Position numbers and translations under genes: made by a program
In this document: positions 44,534-58,593 of the stretch, piece after piece
How positions within the stretch are numbered: position 1 is the stretch's first letter
Layout: each line of letters starts with the position of its first letter
The notes under the pieces: generated by a model
What the model saw: the letters and a program-made list of their open reading frames with translations, nothing else
What the model was told of the DNA's origin: nothing
Databases searched by the model: none
Source of the DNA: Marsupella aquatica
Lineage: Eukaryota; Marchantiophyta
Assembly: GCA_973895155.1 (NCBI GenBank)
Contig: OZ316892.1
Span: forward strand, 10,912,001 to 10,976,000
DNA: 64,000 bases
Direction: 5' to 3'

Positions 44534-47500
44534 GTGCTATTGTTTTGCTACTTCCTATATCCTTTTGCCGCTTTTTCCTTTCTTCCGTCCCGGTGACTCA
44601 ACTCAAAATCATGAAAAATATCGTTTTTTGCAACTTCTAAAAAAAACTTGGATATTATCACCGCAACGTAGTCCACCAGCCTAGCAAACCAATGCTGAAA
44701 TCCAAAATCAAAACCGAGTTCCGATAAAAAACTTTTTCATATTTTGGTCGAGGTGGGTAAAACTCAAAATTTCTCCCCCGTTTTGATCACCTCGATGAAT
44801 GACCAAATACTCTACCTTGGTGCTCACATCTAAAAAGAAAATCACAAAATGACACCAAGGAAACACTCATGTCTAAGGTGAATATTTCCAAAAATGGTTT
44901 TGGAAAAATAGTATCAGAGAATTGTTGAAGTCCCACATGATTTATTTGCAAAAAAAAAAACTGTAAAAGAATAGCACCCAAAACCATTGGTTCACCTTCC
45001 TAAAGTTCAGGTAAGACTATGTTTTGGAGAAATATTTTCAAGTATGAGTAATTCCAAAAAATTGAGAGAAAGTAACTAAAGAGAGCAAAAATTACCTACC
45101 TTAAGTATTATTTCCCTTGCAGAAGTATTTCAAAACATGAAACAGATGAATATGGGAGTTAATAATAAGTTATACATAAATAAGATAAATTACTAATACA
45201 TAAATTATATACTTATTTTCAAACAAGAGTACATTGAATTGCTTCAAGACAGTACATCTGGTCACATAGATAGTTGTACAATATGTTATAATTAAAAAAT
45301 GGAAAAAATAATACTACAGGTCTTGAGAAAGGGTTAGAGGGGCAAGGGGCCCCATTAAGTGTATTTGAAGAGTTAGGGGCTCTTACTAAATATCTTTAGC
45401 TAGGGGGGCACTATCAAGTATTTTGCTGCACTTCGGTTGGTTATAGTTTTTTGTTTTGTTTTGGAAAAAGCACACTTATGGGGTACATATATGATTTTGT
45501 GATTGTAACAAAGTTTTACCTCCCGAACCATAACTGATTTATAATAGTGCTTTGCCCTAATGGCATGTTGATGGACTGTTAAGTCCAGAGGATGCCAAAG
45601 GGTACACTTAAGTCCAAACTTGAATGAGTAGTGATGGCAAGATATGATACGGTCCAATATGATATTTTAAAGGAATAAAGAATACATTGGCAGAGTAGAG
45701 AAGTGGTCCCTGGAAGAGCCACATGATTGATGATGAAAATGAATTGGGTGATTGGTTGGTAGTGGAAGTAGATGAGGTCATTAGATTTGTACAGGTAGAT
45801 GGTTTTGTAATTAAAATTAATAGCCCCAACTGCCCATTCTTTGATTATATTCCCTATTCACATTCTTTCAAGGTCAATGAAATGATAAAACAAACATCTT
45901 GCATGTCATCATTCTAACAATTATACATAACTTATATATTCTTTTTTATGCACATCCCTCTTTCTATACACATATGTTATGGTGAAACCATAAAACACAT
46001 TTTTTGAATGTAAAATAAAAATCATGACAAAACTCATGCACTATTATAACTTGACATATATCATAGCGCTGAATTTTTACATCCATATGGTGGGTCACAG
46101 AGTTCAGGTCTAGAGGTTTCACTCTAGAAGCCTAGGCCCCAATCTAGCTTGTAGTTGGCTTTTTATAAGTAAGAATGAGGTGGGTAGCTTTGTTTGAAAG
46201 AGGTATTTAATAAAGTGCAAAAGAAAAGCAAAACAAATGCTCACATGAGTTTATAGTCTCACATTAAGCAAGATCATTTGTTGTTAGCAAGATAGTTGGT
46301 AATATTGATGACCTTGAATGTGCAATTCAAAACTGTTGAGGGGGTAATTGTTATACTTAGTGACAGAGCTAAGTAGTGTGACAGAGTAGCTAAGTGACAG
46401 AGTCTAATATACTCTCTAACAATTTTTTATTTTCTTCACATTGTACCTTTACACTTTGAATAAAACTCTGGAGGAGAGTACAATAAGGTAGATTCATTTT
46501 TAGTACAAGTAAAAGATGTGGAGTACAAATGTGTAAGTACTCAAAGGTGAAACCCAGGAGCGCTTAAGACAACAATTTTAGTAGTATGAAGCAATGTAGC
46601 ATGCTGCTTAGAGACAACTGACGAATTCCTCTACAGAAAGAATGTTTTTGGTAAGAAACGTCAAAAGGGAAATCATCCTAGGATAGAATTTATTTTTGAA
46701 GAGACATGGAATTGTTTTTCTTTAGTAAGCTTACGAAAGATTTCTGTCCTAGGATGAGTTGAATAATAGTGTTTGCGGCTAAATTGATCTTGTTGATTAA
46801 AACCTGTCACTAATCCAAGTGCCATATAAAATAATGAAAAAACAAATAAGCAAGGTACCAACCTTAGCTGTACCACGTCTTAACAATGATGTGACAGCAA
46901 TTTCTTCTGCATCCAGAGATTCCATGTGTCTTCAATAAGGGGACCGTATGATTGTGTTTACAGGGAACCTGATAGTCAATTACTCAGTCAAATGCCACAG
47001 TACTAACTTCAAGCAAACTAAACAGAGTACTGGTTACCAGATCGTAATAAAATCAGCTCATATCTTATTTTGAATGCTTAATTCGTTTTTGCGGCCGAAG
47101 CACACAAAAGAGCACAGTAAGCGGTCCCTACATGTGGTCGCCCTTACGTAAGCTGTGTACTGGTAATCATGGAAGAACCAGTCACAGACCCCTCGCGTGC
47201 TACGTCAAGTGTCCCTCCTAAAAGTTGATTCCTAGCCATAGCCCAAAGGTTTGTAATGTTTTTAAAATTTGCCAAGGTGACCATTGGTATCTTGACCCCG
47301 GGGGTAGATTTTAAGAAGATACTATATTTATTAGCTCGATGCACTTGTGTTCTCATACTAAGTGATGTTGAGCCAAAGTAATTTTCAGCATACTTGAAAT
47401 AGCAAAGTAGTTGAATATTTCAAAGAGAATATGTTGTAATTATTAGCTGTTGCCTTGCATTGGCAAATGATTGATATTGAGCAAACATGTTGTTGAGCAT

Positions 47501-47940
47501 AAGTGAGGTAATAGGTGATTGGACAGCACGGGAGTTGCTCTGGCTATTGAATTTCACAAAAATGTAGCCAGAACAACGCCTGGCAAGATCATACATATTA
47601 CATAACAATGTTGTTTCTGTAATGACATCTTTTTGCACAAAATCATCAAATTTTAGTAACCATATCTTTTGCACAACAATTGCATATTGACATTTGTTGC
47701 ACAATGACCACTTCCTTGAAATGCAGGGCTATTGAGCTAGTTGTATATCATTTGTGACTCTCCCTAGATTTAAGGAGAAAGTTATTATGAATCATAGCCC
47801 ATGTGATTTGGTCGGAGACTAGCTAATGAGACTAGGCTATAAAGATCTTACGAAGTTGTTTACACCACAACTGTTGAAAAGCTCGAAACCCTACAATTTA
47901 TTTATATATTTTAAATGTCAAACCAAAGGTCTGGAGCTAT

Positions 47941-48010
47941 TCTGTGTTGAGTGTTTTGGCGTTACTACAGTAGTAGTCTGTGTTGCGTTTTTGGCGTTAC
48001 TACTGTAGTC
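47941..48010. repeat. two-copy tandem repeat, about 36 bp
   Basis: TCTGTGTTGAGTGTTTTGGC... at 47941 and TCTGTGTTGCGTTTTTGGC... at 47977, both followed by GTTACTAC and TGTAGT or AGTAGT. Confidence 0.8.
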
Positions 48011-48421
48011 AAACGCAACCGAGCCAGATTGACACGCGAGGCGCCGTACCGAAGCGCAGGGTACCCAATCCAGCCTCGGAACTTGGGACGTCACAGGTGC
48101 CCATGGCGAGCGACGGAGCAAGCAATCAGCAATGGCGAGCACTCGAGCACAGGATCACTTTTCCTCCTTGCATTCCGTCGTGATTGTATTATTATTTGCA
48201 TGATGCCTCGCGTTGCTTTGCGCTGCAGTTCGGCCTCGATTCCTGCATGCTCTGCTCTCTCTCTCGCTGCGACGAAGACCAGGGAAGGACGGTACAGGGC
48301 AGGTACAGGGTAGGTACAGGGCAGTCCCTTGCCTCTTTCGTACGGTTCAGCTCTACCCCGCCCTCTCCTCGTCCCCTCCGTCGTCCGGCCGTCCGTCCGT
48401 CCGTCGTTATCTAAAAGAACT

Positions 48422-48660
48422 TTTACTGCGAGTAAAACCCAGAAGTTGAGTGGGTGCTGAGCTGAAAATAGTGATCGCATTCGTTCGCCGCCCCCCCGGG
48501 CCCCCTCTTCAAGCAAGCAAAAGAAAAATTTACTGCAAGCAAAAGCCCAAAAGTTCTGTGGGATGCTCAGAATAGTGACCATATTTTTGTTTTCCCCTCC
48601 CTCGAAGAGCGAACTTACTGCGGGTAGAAGCCCAAACGTTGAGTGCATGCTAAGGATCGT
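48422..48660. repeat. three-unit degenerate repeat
   Basis: TTACTGC starts at 48423, 48530 and 48615 and is followed each time by G-rich then AAACCC or AAGCCC, AAGTT or ACGTT, GTG and TGCT. The spacings are about 107 and 85 bp. Confidence 0.75.
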
Positions 48661-51624
48661 CTCTTTCTTTTGTAATTTTTGTGTTGGTGTAGGTACAGCA
48701 GGGCTTTTGGCTTTATGTATAGGGTAACGCAGGTCTGGGCACAGGGTTACTAGGCTATAACCCTGCGTCCAAAATATGAAAAGAAACTGACCGGAGGCAG
48801 CTGGGAAGCTTCTTTGAATATTCCGAGAGCAAATTACAGCCTATAACCCCAGCCCTGCCCTGCATTAGTGTACGTAACTCCTGCTCGGAAAGAGGTTACC
48901 AGCTCAATTTTTCAGGACACCAGATTATGACTATAGCAAGCCCTTGTAGAAATGGTTACACACCGGTAACCTCTTCTCCTGACAGGATTTACGATCTCGT
49001 GAGTTTTTTTTTTGTTTTCTCCACTTTATTAGGCATCTCATGCCCTTGGGATCATGTGTCCCACTTTGGAGCTTGTAGTTCTTTTGCTGATATAAAGTTG
49101 GTGCAGTAGTTCATATCCGTTTTTCTTGTTGTATATTTTATTGGCGCATTTTTTGTAAATATGATCACCAACATAGCTATTTTGTCTTTCCCACCAAGCC
49201 AAAGACAGGATTAGCCAAAACCTGAAGATTATCTTTGAATCTAGAGTAATCTAATGTCATCTCCTATATAGAAATATCTATTATAATTAGATTACTAGAA
49301 AAAGAGTTTTTTTGCATCTTTTTTTCACACAAGGTGACATTCCATTGCGCAAAAGGAAAAAACTGAACCAAAGATTTAGTCATGAGTATCTACGACCCAC
49401 GTAAGAGAATGGTGAGATCAGGGACCACGAAAGTAGCGACTGCCATTCCTACCCGGCCACCCCCCCATTGGCAACCGGGCCCAGAGTACCCGGTAGGCCA
49501 GTATGGCAGCGCATGCATGGTCGATGGGTGGATGAAGTTCGTTCGTGGACCCACGAGCGTGACGTATGGGATTGTCTCCAGATTCTCAGACAACATTTGC
49601 ACATTCCGAAGCCATTACAATTATGACGATCGCATTTAATTTACCGGACGACGATCTCAGTGTTCCGAATTACTCACCCCGAATTTTAAAAGCTTTTAAA
49701 TATGTCCTCCCCTTTTCGCACGGCTCCGTGAAAGTGTATCTCGTTGGGCCTGGGCGCCTGGCCCCTCCCTGATGGCTCCCTCCCGTCGGCCCGTCGGCAC
49801 CTCCCTTCGTCTTGAACGCGCCTCCGGCCCTCAGCCCAGCCCTTAGCCGGCTGGGCTGTCTGCCATCCCGACCAGTAGGATCACCCCTGACCTGTCTTTG
49901 CGGCCGCCGAGATGCGCGCGTGAGTCACGTCGCCCCGTCACGTTCAAATCTGGCATCCCGGCAATGTGGGAAGCATACGCGAACAGGGGAGCGGCACCTG
50001 GCCACCTACCGTGTCAGCTGTACCTACTAGGCCGACAACTCCCGTCCCACAGCGGCTCCTCCAGTCCCGCGCTCCCCCCAACCCGGCGTCTCGTGCAGAA
50101 CTGCAGGTCTTCACCTGCGGTCGTGGACGCCATTAAGGGTTTAGAGATCCACGGCTGCAGGCCTCTCGAGTCCATGAAAGCACCATCCTCACGGTGGATT
50201 GTGGAATTTATTCTCATGTTTCCACTATTGCAGCAGGGTGCCACGCCAAACCTGCAGCGCACTCGCGCAGTTCGGTAGGGACAGGGGCAGTGAAGCTTGG
50301 GAATTGGGACGACTTCTAACACCGTAGTGAAGTCTAAACCGCGCATTAAATGATGATTGTTAAGTTTTGGGTTCTCGCGGAAGATTCTAAGGCCCGCGTT
50401 TTCTGGTAGCAAGGCGTATTATAGCAATTACTCTCCTGACCCAAACTCGGTGAAAATCAGATTACCCTAATTAGTCGATATTGTTTTCACACAGTAAAAG
50501 AGTACATTATTTTATCCTGAGAGTGGCGGTTTAAGTACTAGAAGTGAATTGGATTAGTGAACAATTCTTTTTAAATTTCATCACTCTCTTATTATTGCAT
50601 GTCCAAGTACTTTATCCAGAGCATTAGCCTATGATTTTGGGAGTGATATGCTTAGTAGACCCACTTCTGGAAAAAGTTGGCTTGATCAACCCCCTCCATA
50701 CTTTTCCCCAATCTGGACTGTTAATGGACCTTTCGATCTCAGATCTGGGTCATTCATAGACCTCAGGGGGTCGATCAAGTAACAAGTTTCATTTTGGGGG
50801 TCGAGAAAGCAAATATCTCATGATTCTGGTCTACAATTTGATTTTGACGTTAGCTTAAATAACTATTTAAGGATCTCAAAAAACTTTGAAATTCTTTCTA
50901 TGACTCTTTGTCAAACTATCACAATTACTCTATACTTGGATGGGGTTACCAAGGGTGCAATGGATTTGTTTGCGCTCCCCCCGATCAAAGGGAAAAGGTA
51001 AAAAGACCGAGAAACCTAATTCATTGGGAGTGAGAGGGGGTCAATATTGTGGGAAGAATTTTGCAGAAGGCAAGGAAACTCTGTGTTCAAGGATCAAAGG
51101 AACTGTAATTATCAACACGCAAAGCTTGGATCGTCATTGGTTGTGTACCACCAAATCTTAATAGCAAGATTTGGAAAATAGAACAATTTTCTTGGAAAGT
51201 ACACAGGCTATGAAGTTTCTTTTGTTGGAACTTCATACATGGTTCACCAAGAATTCTTGGATCATCTATGGAAGGACATCTTCTGGGTGTCACATACACG
51301 TCAAGAGAGCACTACGCAGATTTGAGGACAGTATTCACACTGTAAGAATGAACTGGATGAATCTAACTTGGCGAAAGTTGGAAAACTGAGGGACTTCAAC
51401 ATGAGGACTAACAATGACATCAGCCTATGATAGCCGCCCTTGTAGCAAATGCATATCCAAGCAAGGCCAAAAGGAAGAATGGCCCGTTCCAAGAGAAGTT
51501 ACTTGGATCATTCTTTTAATGAAACCATGGAGATAAACATCAATTCATCATGAAGCCTCATTCAGGTGTATTAAAATTACACCATTATCAAGTGAACTCT
51601 CGCAACACTCATGTGTTTTTAAAA

Positions 51625-54600
51625 TCAGTCTATTTTAATTAATGATGGTTCATAGTCTGGAGGAGCTTCATATCCTAGAAGGTTTATAAATGTGGCAGTC
51701 ACATTTGAAAGACCTGCGTTAGGCAGATCTGTACGAAGACTTGCTCTTGACGAGAGCCCAGGTCCTCCAATTGCTATTGGTACCTGAATTGAAGAAGATG
51801 TATTTCATTTAATTAAAGTTGAATGGCATTTCAATATTTTTTTAATTTTTAATTTTCACTTTATTCCGTGTGAAACCCATGGATGGGAGAACTCGCAGGC
51901 TGCAAAGGGCAAAACAGCATCCAAAGGATGGAAAATGGCACAAAGAGTCCACAAAGGAACCTCAAGAAGGGGCAGGGCACCCGAAAGTTAGCCTGAGTAC
52001 CCCAACCCAATCAAACTGTAACGCAGAGTAGCAAAGGATCGCCAAGCATTAACACCCAAACAAGCAAAACCTAAACAGAGAAAAGACCAGCAGGGCAATT
52101 CAGTCTTAGAACATCTCTTGGAACATCTCTTAAATCTCAGCTATCTCATGGGATACTATTATAGTCAGAAGACTTGTCATCCCTGAACCAAAGTACATGG
52201 ACGACAAGGCACACATGCTTCAACCTTGGACCTAAGCTTGTCATTGACAAGACCTGTTGCCATGTCAAAAATTTGAAGAGGTCTTCTATTAGATAATTAA
52301 TTAATAACATGGGTTCTTCCCCTTTATCACTTTTGACTTTTGAACATTGGTTATCTCATTCGTTCATGGAATTTTTATATCATTTTCAGTGATGTTCTCA
52401 AATGTCTGGTTTTCTCCATTTAAGGTAATGGGGAAGCATCAAACACTTACAGGTGCTAATGTGTGTGAAGTTAGTGGTTTAACATTTCCATCGTCATCTG
52501 TCAAAGGCTCTCCATCCTTTTTCCGTTGAGCCATGTCATCTGCGTTCCCATGATCTGCTGTAATTAAGTAAAGTCCTCCAACTTTTCCAATTGCATCGAT
52601 CATCACCTATATATACAAAGTGTCATAGAAATTAGGATATAATGCCAAAGTGCTGGTTGGGGCCTTATTCCATGCAGGGCTGTCCACATGCCAGAACCCT
52701 TAATTTGTAGTTCGGGGATGGCATCCCCAGACTTATTATTTTTTAGTTTGGGTGTAACCGTTGCAATGCTGTCCATAGTATTGGGGTTTGGGGCTTGGGG
52801 GCCACGGACATGGAATACTGTTCATATTTTAGACTTTACGAGGATGTACCACAGAGCATGGATGAAAATGCAAAAATTCCCCGAAACAGTAAACATGATA
52901 ATAATAAAAAAAAGTGGTTATGTAAAGCTTGAATGGATATGTTGTATAGACAGAGTCTTAGAGGATCAACACCAGTTTAGTGTGCAGATGTCATAAGTGA
53001 TTTATATGCACACTTTGCAGAAGAGTTTTTGGTATTAAAATGTAGTATTGGATTATGAGAAGTAACACTCCAGTGTGATAAGATAGATTGCAGAGCTAGG
53101 TGGCCCTTGTCACCATTTAATTTAAAATAAAATAAAATGCAAAGCTTAGTTTAACTTAGCCTTCTTTACATGCATGGAGAAAGAGGGCTGACAGAGACCT
53201 TTTATCTGTTCCTTCCCACTTTGCAGAAATGATGGGTACTAAAAATTCAGTTGCCTTGGGCCATTTTCCCCTTACCCCTTCCCCAATGTAAATATTGGTA
53301 CTGTAGGTGAGACCAGTGAAATCCAGCTGGACTATGACAACTTTTCTGGTACTTAGATAGCACTTTTTTGCTGTAAAAAAACAATATTTTCCAGATTTGC
53401 AAGGTTCACGAGAATGATCCATCCCAACATTAATATATATTGTACATACTAAAAAATATAAATAAACAAGAAAAAAATGCTAGGTTCTAGTAAAATATTG
53501 TGGACGATGAACGTCAGTAAGAGAATCTTATTTGGGGCTCGGTGGCACAGTTTACCTTTACACTCTTGTCAACTGCCTCACAAGCGGTTAGTACAGCCTC
53601 GAAATCTCCAGTGTGACCAACCATGTCCCCATTTGCCAAATTCACCCGAATAAAATCGTATTTCCTCGAAAGAATGGCATCCTTGGTTGCCTGAGCAATT
53701 TGAGCTGCCTTCATTTTGGGCTTCTCGTTGAAGGGGCATGTGTCGCTCACAATCTCATGATATGTCTCGAGATTCTTATCCAGCTTACCTGATCGATTCC
53801 CGTTCCAAAAAAAGGTGACATGACCAAACTTTTGCGTCTCGCTGTCATAAGAGTAACATGGTTTTGCTCAATTCACTTTTAAAGTTGATCATGGTGACAA
53901 GAGCCCATTAAAAAAACAAAGGTCCATAAAAACTTTGATGGAAAGTTTAGCAAAATAAAAAATGAATTTTCATGAATGAGTCCCTAGGTCAAAAGATTGA
54001 TGTGAATTCATTTTTTATTTTGCTAGAATGGACTGCAAGCCTCATACAGTAGCCTGCCATCATTCACTCAAATATGTTATAAACCAGGATTAGGTGAAAT
54101 TTTGAACCTGCAGGCGAATGTTCTGATGCCATTCTTCACCAAATACTGCCCTGATATTTGCTCAATCAGTGGTGGCGGAACAAGATAGTTGTGGGGCAAT
54201 TTAAGGTCCCCATCATATTGCATCATCCCAGCGAATCTTACTTTTGGATGTCTCTTCCTGTCAAACTTCTTGAAGTCATCATATTCAAAAGCTTTGCTCA
54301 ACTGCACAACTCTATCTGCACGATAATTGAATATAACCACAGCATCCCCATCTTGTATTGTCCCAACAGGCTTCCCATTCTTTCCAACTATCACAAATGG
54401 TGGCAAGTACTGGTCATTTGTGGCAGGGTCCTCTTCTTTTATACTTTTGAGAGCCTCCAAGGCACTGTCAAATTTGTAGGGTGCTTCACCCAATACATGT
54501 GCATGCCAACCACGTTCTACTATGCTCCAATCTGCCTGTCCATTTAGTCAATAAAATGAATCACTTCTTGAAATCAAGACTGAGTTATGGTGTGCCTGTT

Positions 54601-56631
54601 CAAAATGTTTACTCTTTGTTTGATATCTTGGTGGGCATCCTCATAGTTCGCAAACCACCCTATGCGTGGACAAAGTCCAATGCGTAAATAGACCAGCAGC
54701 AATGTGATTCCTTGCTCATGCTTGTGTTTCTATGGCCCATAATATTACGTGCAAATTGATTTTAGCAAAAAGAAAGTCGAAATTAAAATCAACTCGTGGG
54801 AGGAAGCAGAAAGGCAAACTAGTTTAGTCAATTTTGAGCATTTACATTAAAAACATTGAGGCTGTGCTTGTAAAAATTCATTGGAATGAAGTTGGACGTA
54901 GATCGCTAGATCTTTCCCAATTTCTTGGACGGCAAGCCATCTACGTAAAATCTGTTATCTTGTACCTACCAAAGTTTCTGACATATTTAACTTTAATTTG
55001 CTACTGCCATTATTTGTCATTGTCAAATGCATATGTATCTGACGTTATTTACATTGTTCATAGGCGAGCAAGTGCTGAGATTTCTCCCCAAGTGGATCAT
55101 TTAGTAAGCACTGTAAGGTCAATACGTTCTTATTTTTCTTTTCAATTTTTGGAAAGCTCGTGCCAATCTATTAAACTTAGGAGAGTCAGGAGTTCATCAC
55201 AGAGAATTATACTGAATCTGAGCATTTCCTGGTGTGATGATGCTCAGATTCAGTATAATTCGAGGGAGTACAAATCACCTCATAACGATCCATGGTCACA
55301 TACATGCGCCCACCACCAGATGCAATTTTTGCATCACATCCTTTCTTGCAAAGAGCTTGCAAATCCTTTTCCAACATCCCAAAGTGCTTTGTGCTTGATC
55401 CATCCGCACAGTCTCGGCCATCTGTAAGGGCATGTACTCTTATTTTCTTGCATCCCCTATCTACACACCCTTTCATCAATTTTGCTAGCTGATCATATCT
55501 TGAGTGGACACCTCCATCACTAACAAGGCCAATGAAATGCTGAGTTCCACCTGACTTCCATGCTTCTTGGATATAAGCAAAGCCTGGATCTTTGTAGAGC
55601 TTTCCCGATTTCAAAGCAGTGTCCACAAGACCAGCTCTATAAGTAAACAAAAAATATCACATGTAAGGGATCTAATGTTTAAACAAATGTTCTTTAATTT
55701 GTTTTTCACTAGACAATTTTACCTTCATTCAAAGCTACTTGTGCTTTTGTTTGACATAGGCAAAGTCAAAGGAGGTTCCATGAGTAGAGAGTATGACACA
55801 TATGTACTCTTATGGTATCCAAGTATACCTATTAGTAAATGTCTCCATGTAATGATTTTAGCTAATCTAATGCAGCTTAGATCGAGGTTCAGACTTACAT
55901 TTACGGTAAACTTTGATTGACTGATATGTCTTATCCTCAAGTAAATAACCAAACCTTAGTACTAAGCTGAAGGATAATTATTTAAAAACTCAATTCCAAT
56001 ACCTTAAAAAGGAAATAAATCATGCAATCCCATGATTCCAAATATTTTTATTATGCCTTAAGCACAACAAACTGAGAATTCAGTATCAATTACCTGTCAT
56101 TTCAACAACATATGTTGTTGCTATTCTTTAAAAAATGGACGGAGAAACAAAGTTTTCTCTACTGACTCATCTGCATGAATCCCAAGGATATACCAGTCTT
56201 TTGTTGACATGTGCAAATTTCTCTACTTGAGATACAAATTGGCCCAGAACGGCACCGCAATCCATCTTAAACTAGGACCAGAGAAGCACATATTACCCTT
56301 GCTCGATAATTTTTCCAGCACCCATGGCATTGTGGCCAACTTCGCTATTCCCCATATCATCATCAGTTGGGAGCCCCACTGCAGTTCCATGAGCTTTGAT
56401 AGTCCTCCATCTCTTTGGAGCATGAGCTTTCAACCCAGAAATTGTAGGAACATTGGCCTTGAAAATTGCATTGTACTCGTCCTGCTTATTTTCTCCCCAA
56501 CCATCCAAGATGCATACCAAGAGTGGAACTCCTCGTTTTAGAACGGGGTGTGGATTTAGCTTCCAATTTACTGACCTAATTGACATTCTCTTAACTACTT
56601 GGACAGAAGCCTCTTTACATGAACAAGCCAT
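51625..56631 (-). CDS. iPGAM: 2,3-bisphosphoglycerate-independent phosphoglycerate mutase
   Basis: The enzyme interconverts 3- and 2-phosphoglycerate in glycolysis through a phospho-serine and two metal ions; no transit peptide is evident, so it is probably cytosolic. Exons on the minus strand are 56631-56297, 55636-55279, 54535-54108, 53841-53556, 52606-52451 and 51783-51625. All borders are GT-AG and the phases agree, giving 1722 nt and 573 aa, close to the plant size of about 560. The metal-binding motif is LDGWGE (Asp43) and the nucleophile is Ser96 in DDMGNSEVGH. The phosphotransferase-type domain has SGGGRMYVTMDRYE, FNYRADR, GDMVGHTGD (Asp446, His449, Asp453) and TADHGN (Asp487, His488). 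The start has an AACAAAATGG context; a second ATG at codon 16 would shorten the unusual N-terminus. No key residue is missing, so it is probably functional. The protein seems distant from the common angiosperm isoform in places (KANVPTISGL, MGAGKIIEQG). Confidence 0.96.
55204..55261. repeat. perfect 21-bp inverted repeat in iPGAM intron 2
   Basis: The left arm, 55204-55224 (starts GAATTATACTGAATC), and the right arm, 55241-55261, are exact reverse complements around a 16-base loop. On the transcript the hairpin begins 17 bases after the intron 2 donor (GT at 55278-55277). Confidence 0.95.
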
Positions 56632-58593
56632 TTTGTTGTGTATATTGATGGGTCAGTGTCCAAATCCTTGTCAAGGTGGGTGTGCAATCTCTGAGTTATG
56701 GAAACTTCTTCCACATATGTCCATTGAATCTCGTAAGCTAAGAGTTATTGTGATGAGTAAGGATGCCTCCTCATAATATTTTGAGCTTTCCATAAGGCTT
56801 ACCCTTTATTTCTGAAACAAGGTATTCCTGTCCAAATCAAACAAAGCAAAACAAGTCATTATACTGTAGTAATGTCCTTATCCAAGTTTGTGATGGATAA
56901 AGAAACTGGACCTCTTGTAAAGAAATACTAGTCAGGACACAAAAGCTCTACCTCTGATCATAGTGATGCCAAAATTATAGAAGTAGCTTGCTGATGTCGA
57001 ATAGGAGGGTCAGGACCACCTGAATAAGATTTTTAATTATAAATGAAACGATTGAGCATTTAATTAGTGTTCATGGGAGCTGCCGATGGGTAAATTACTG
57101 TACCACAAAACTTCCTAAGAAGACCAGAATAAGTGGTCATGTAGTAGAGTTGATAATCTGTGATGAATAAAATGCTTGATCGATGCTAGATACTATCATG
57201 AGTGAAACTCGAATCCTTCTGTCTTAAAATGATAAAACAAACACAGGTAGTCTGCATGAACATAAACGCTCTTACTGATTCCAGAACTCACATCTGCTAA
57301 TTCTATTCCAAACTCATTTGAATCATCAGCAAGAAGTATTCACTAACAAACTTCAAGAGACATGGCCTTTGGTTGTGGCCTTTGGAAGAGGTTTCCTTTG
57401 AATACTTAGCATAGCACAAGCACTCTACAGTTAGGCCTTCTGTTTATGTGTTAGCATATTGTAAATATCATAATTCAAATGGATACAGTTAATGGTAGAT
57501 GACCATTTGATATTCAGTCTTTTCTGGCACCACAATTCGATGGATGCCTGTCTATAGTTTCGAAGCAAAAACCGCTGCGATGTTTAATTGTAGATCTGAT
57601 TGCGTCATTTAGTTGCATTCTCTCACGCCGTGTGTACACACTAAAGGCTTCCAACACCTTGGTTTGTTTACTTTTTTTCCATTGTGCGGACCGTCCCCTC
57701 AAACACTCATGCAAGTATTTGTCCCTATGAATATTTCCAGGCCATGCCGGTGGTCCCTATCAAATTAGGGTTCCCTGCGATGTCGGGTTGGTTTCATGAA
57801 GAATATTGCAGCCAAGTACTCTTTCCCGCAGTCTTTCTACACCTGGCTACAAGGAAACGTTACTTTCATGTGTGCAGCTAAAGCTTATTAGGGGAATTCA
57901 AAGGTGATAAGGAACTAGTTAGTCACCTTATCATTCATGTTGAGTTGATCTGTATGTTTTGTTTTAACTTGCGCCTCCTGAATTCTCTATGCCCCTTTCA
58001 TCTGGCAAGCTTTCCTGCCTTGCCCTTTCGGGGGTCCAGTGGACTCTAGAATTCATTTATTCATTCATTGCATCCTTCTTTCCACCTTGGCTGTCCTTCT
58101 AGGGGGACGGACTCATCCACTTGGAGAGCACTGACGTTGCAATTTGGTAGTGGCACTTAATCCTTAACCGCATTTCCACTCGAAGAAAGAACCTCAGACG
58201 GCCAACCATGCAAGCAAATGACGGTCAAAAGTGAGACAGCCACGACTCTCAGAAGAATGGAAATTACAAAAGTTGGGTCTGTTAGGAATATCTGCGTGCA
58301 ATCCATGATTGTCGCATTTTCCATATCGGAATCATGTTTTGACGTGTTTTTGACATTTTCCTGTACATTGATCAAGAAGGGAGTTAGCAGGATGTTATTT
58401 CTTCAGCCGAATGTCAAAATTAGTTTTCCACTAGAAAGAACCTTCACAATGAACCGCATTATATTCCGCTATACAAACCTTTCCCAATGCTGGAAAGTGC
58501 TTGTGGTAGATGAAGCATGGCTGCCACGTACAATTACGGCCAAACGAAGTGTAAGTTCTAACTTACAGTCGATTCTGCTGGAGATCCCATCAG
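56632..58593. other. spacer between iPGAM and the UNC93-like gene
   Basis: It should hold the iPGAM promoter and 5' UTR and the 3' UTR of the UNC93-like gene. No further exon, repeat or RNA gene is recognised. Confidence 0.6.

Larger units (their letters stand above)
40535..44600 (-). mobile_element. Ty1/copia element, divergent, decayed and lacking its 5' LTR
   Basis: In minus orientation it has a 3' LTR (40535-40864, subfamily B), a polypurine tract, RNase H, RT, integrase, protease and gag up to 44533. The leader cannot be aligned, and no second LTR or primer site follows, so the upper border is approximate. Gag and pol are clearly homologous to the element at 31830 but much diverged and broken many times. 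A stretch between integrase and RT (about 700 bp in the other element) is missing; RYG joins QQV around 42520. Confidence 0.9.
44601..51624. other. intergenic, no gene recognised
   Basis: AT-rich from 44.6 to 47.9 kb and GC-richer from 48.0 to 50.4 kb. It contains a copy of the short interspersed repeat (46086-46175), a 36-bp tandem duplication (47941-48010), a GTACAGGG repeat (48290-48320) and a three-unit degenerate repeat (48422-48660). Frames near 49.9-50.4 and 51.0-51.4 kb show no recognisable domain. Part of 51.5-51.6 kb is probably the 3' UTR of the next gene. Confidence 0.5.

Noticed and set aside
44909-44931. GTATCAGAG followed by TGTTGAAG, resembling a copia primer site next to an LTR end
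   Set aside because: The primer-site-like bases are in the wrong orientation for the minus-strand element, and the LTR match stops after about nine bases.
49812-50412. Frames of 72-132 codons on both strands around 50 kb
   Set aside because: GC-rich sequence with no motif; the products look arbitrary.
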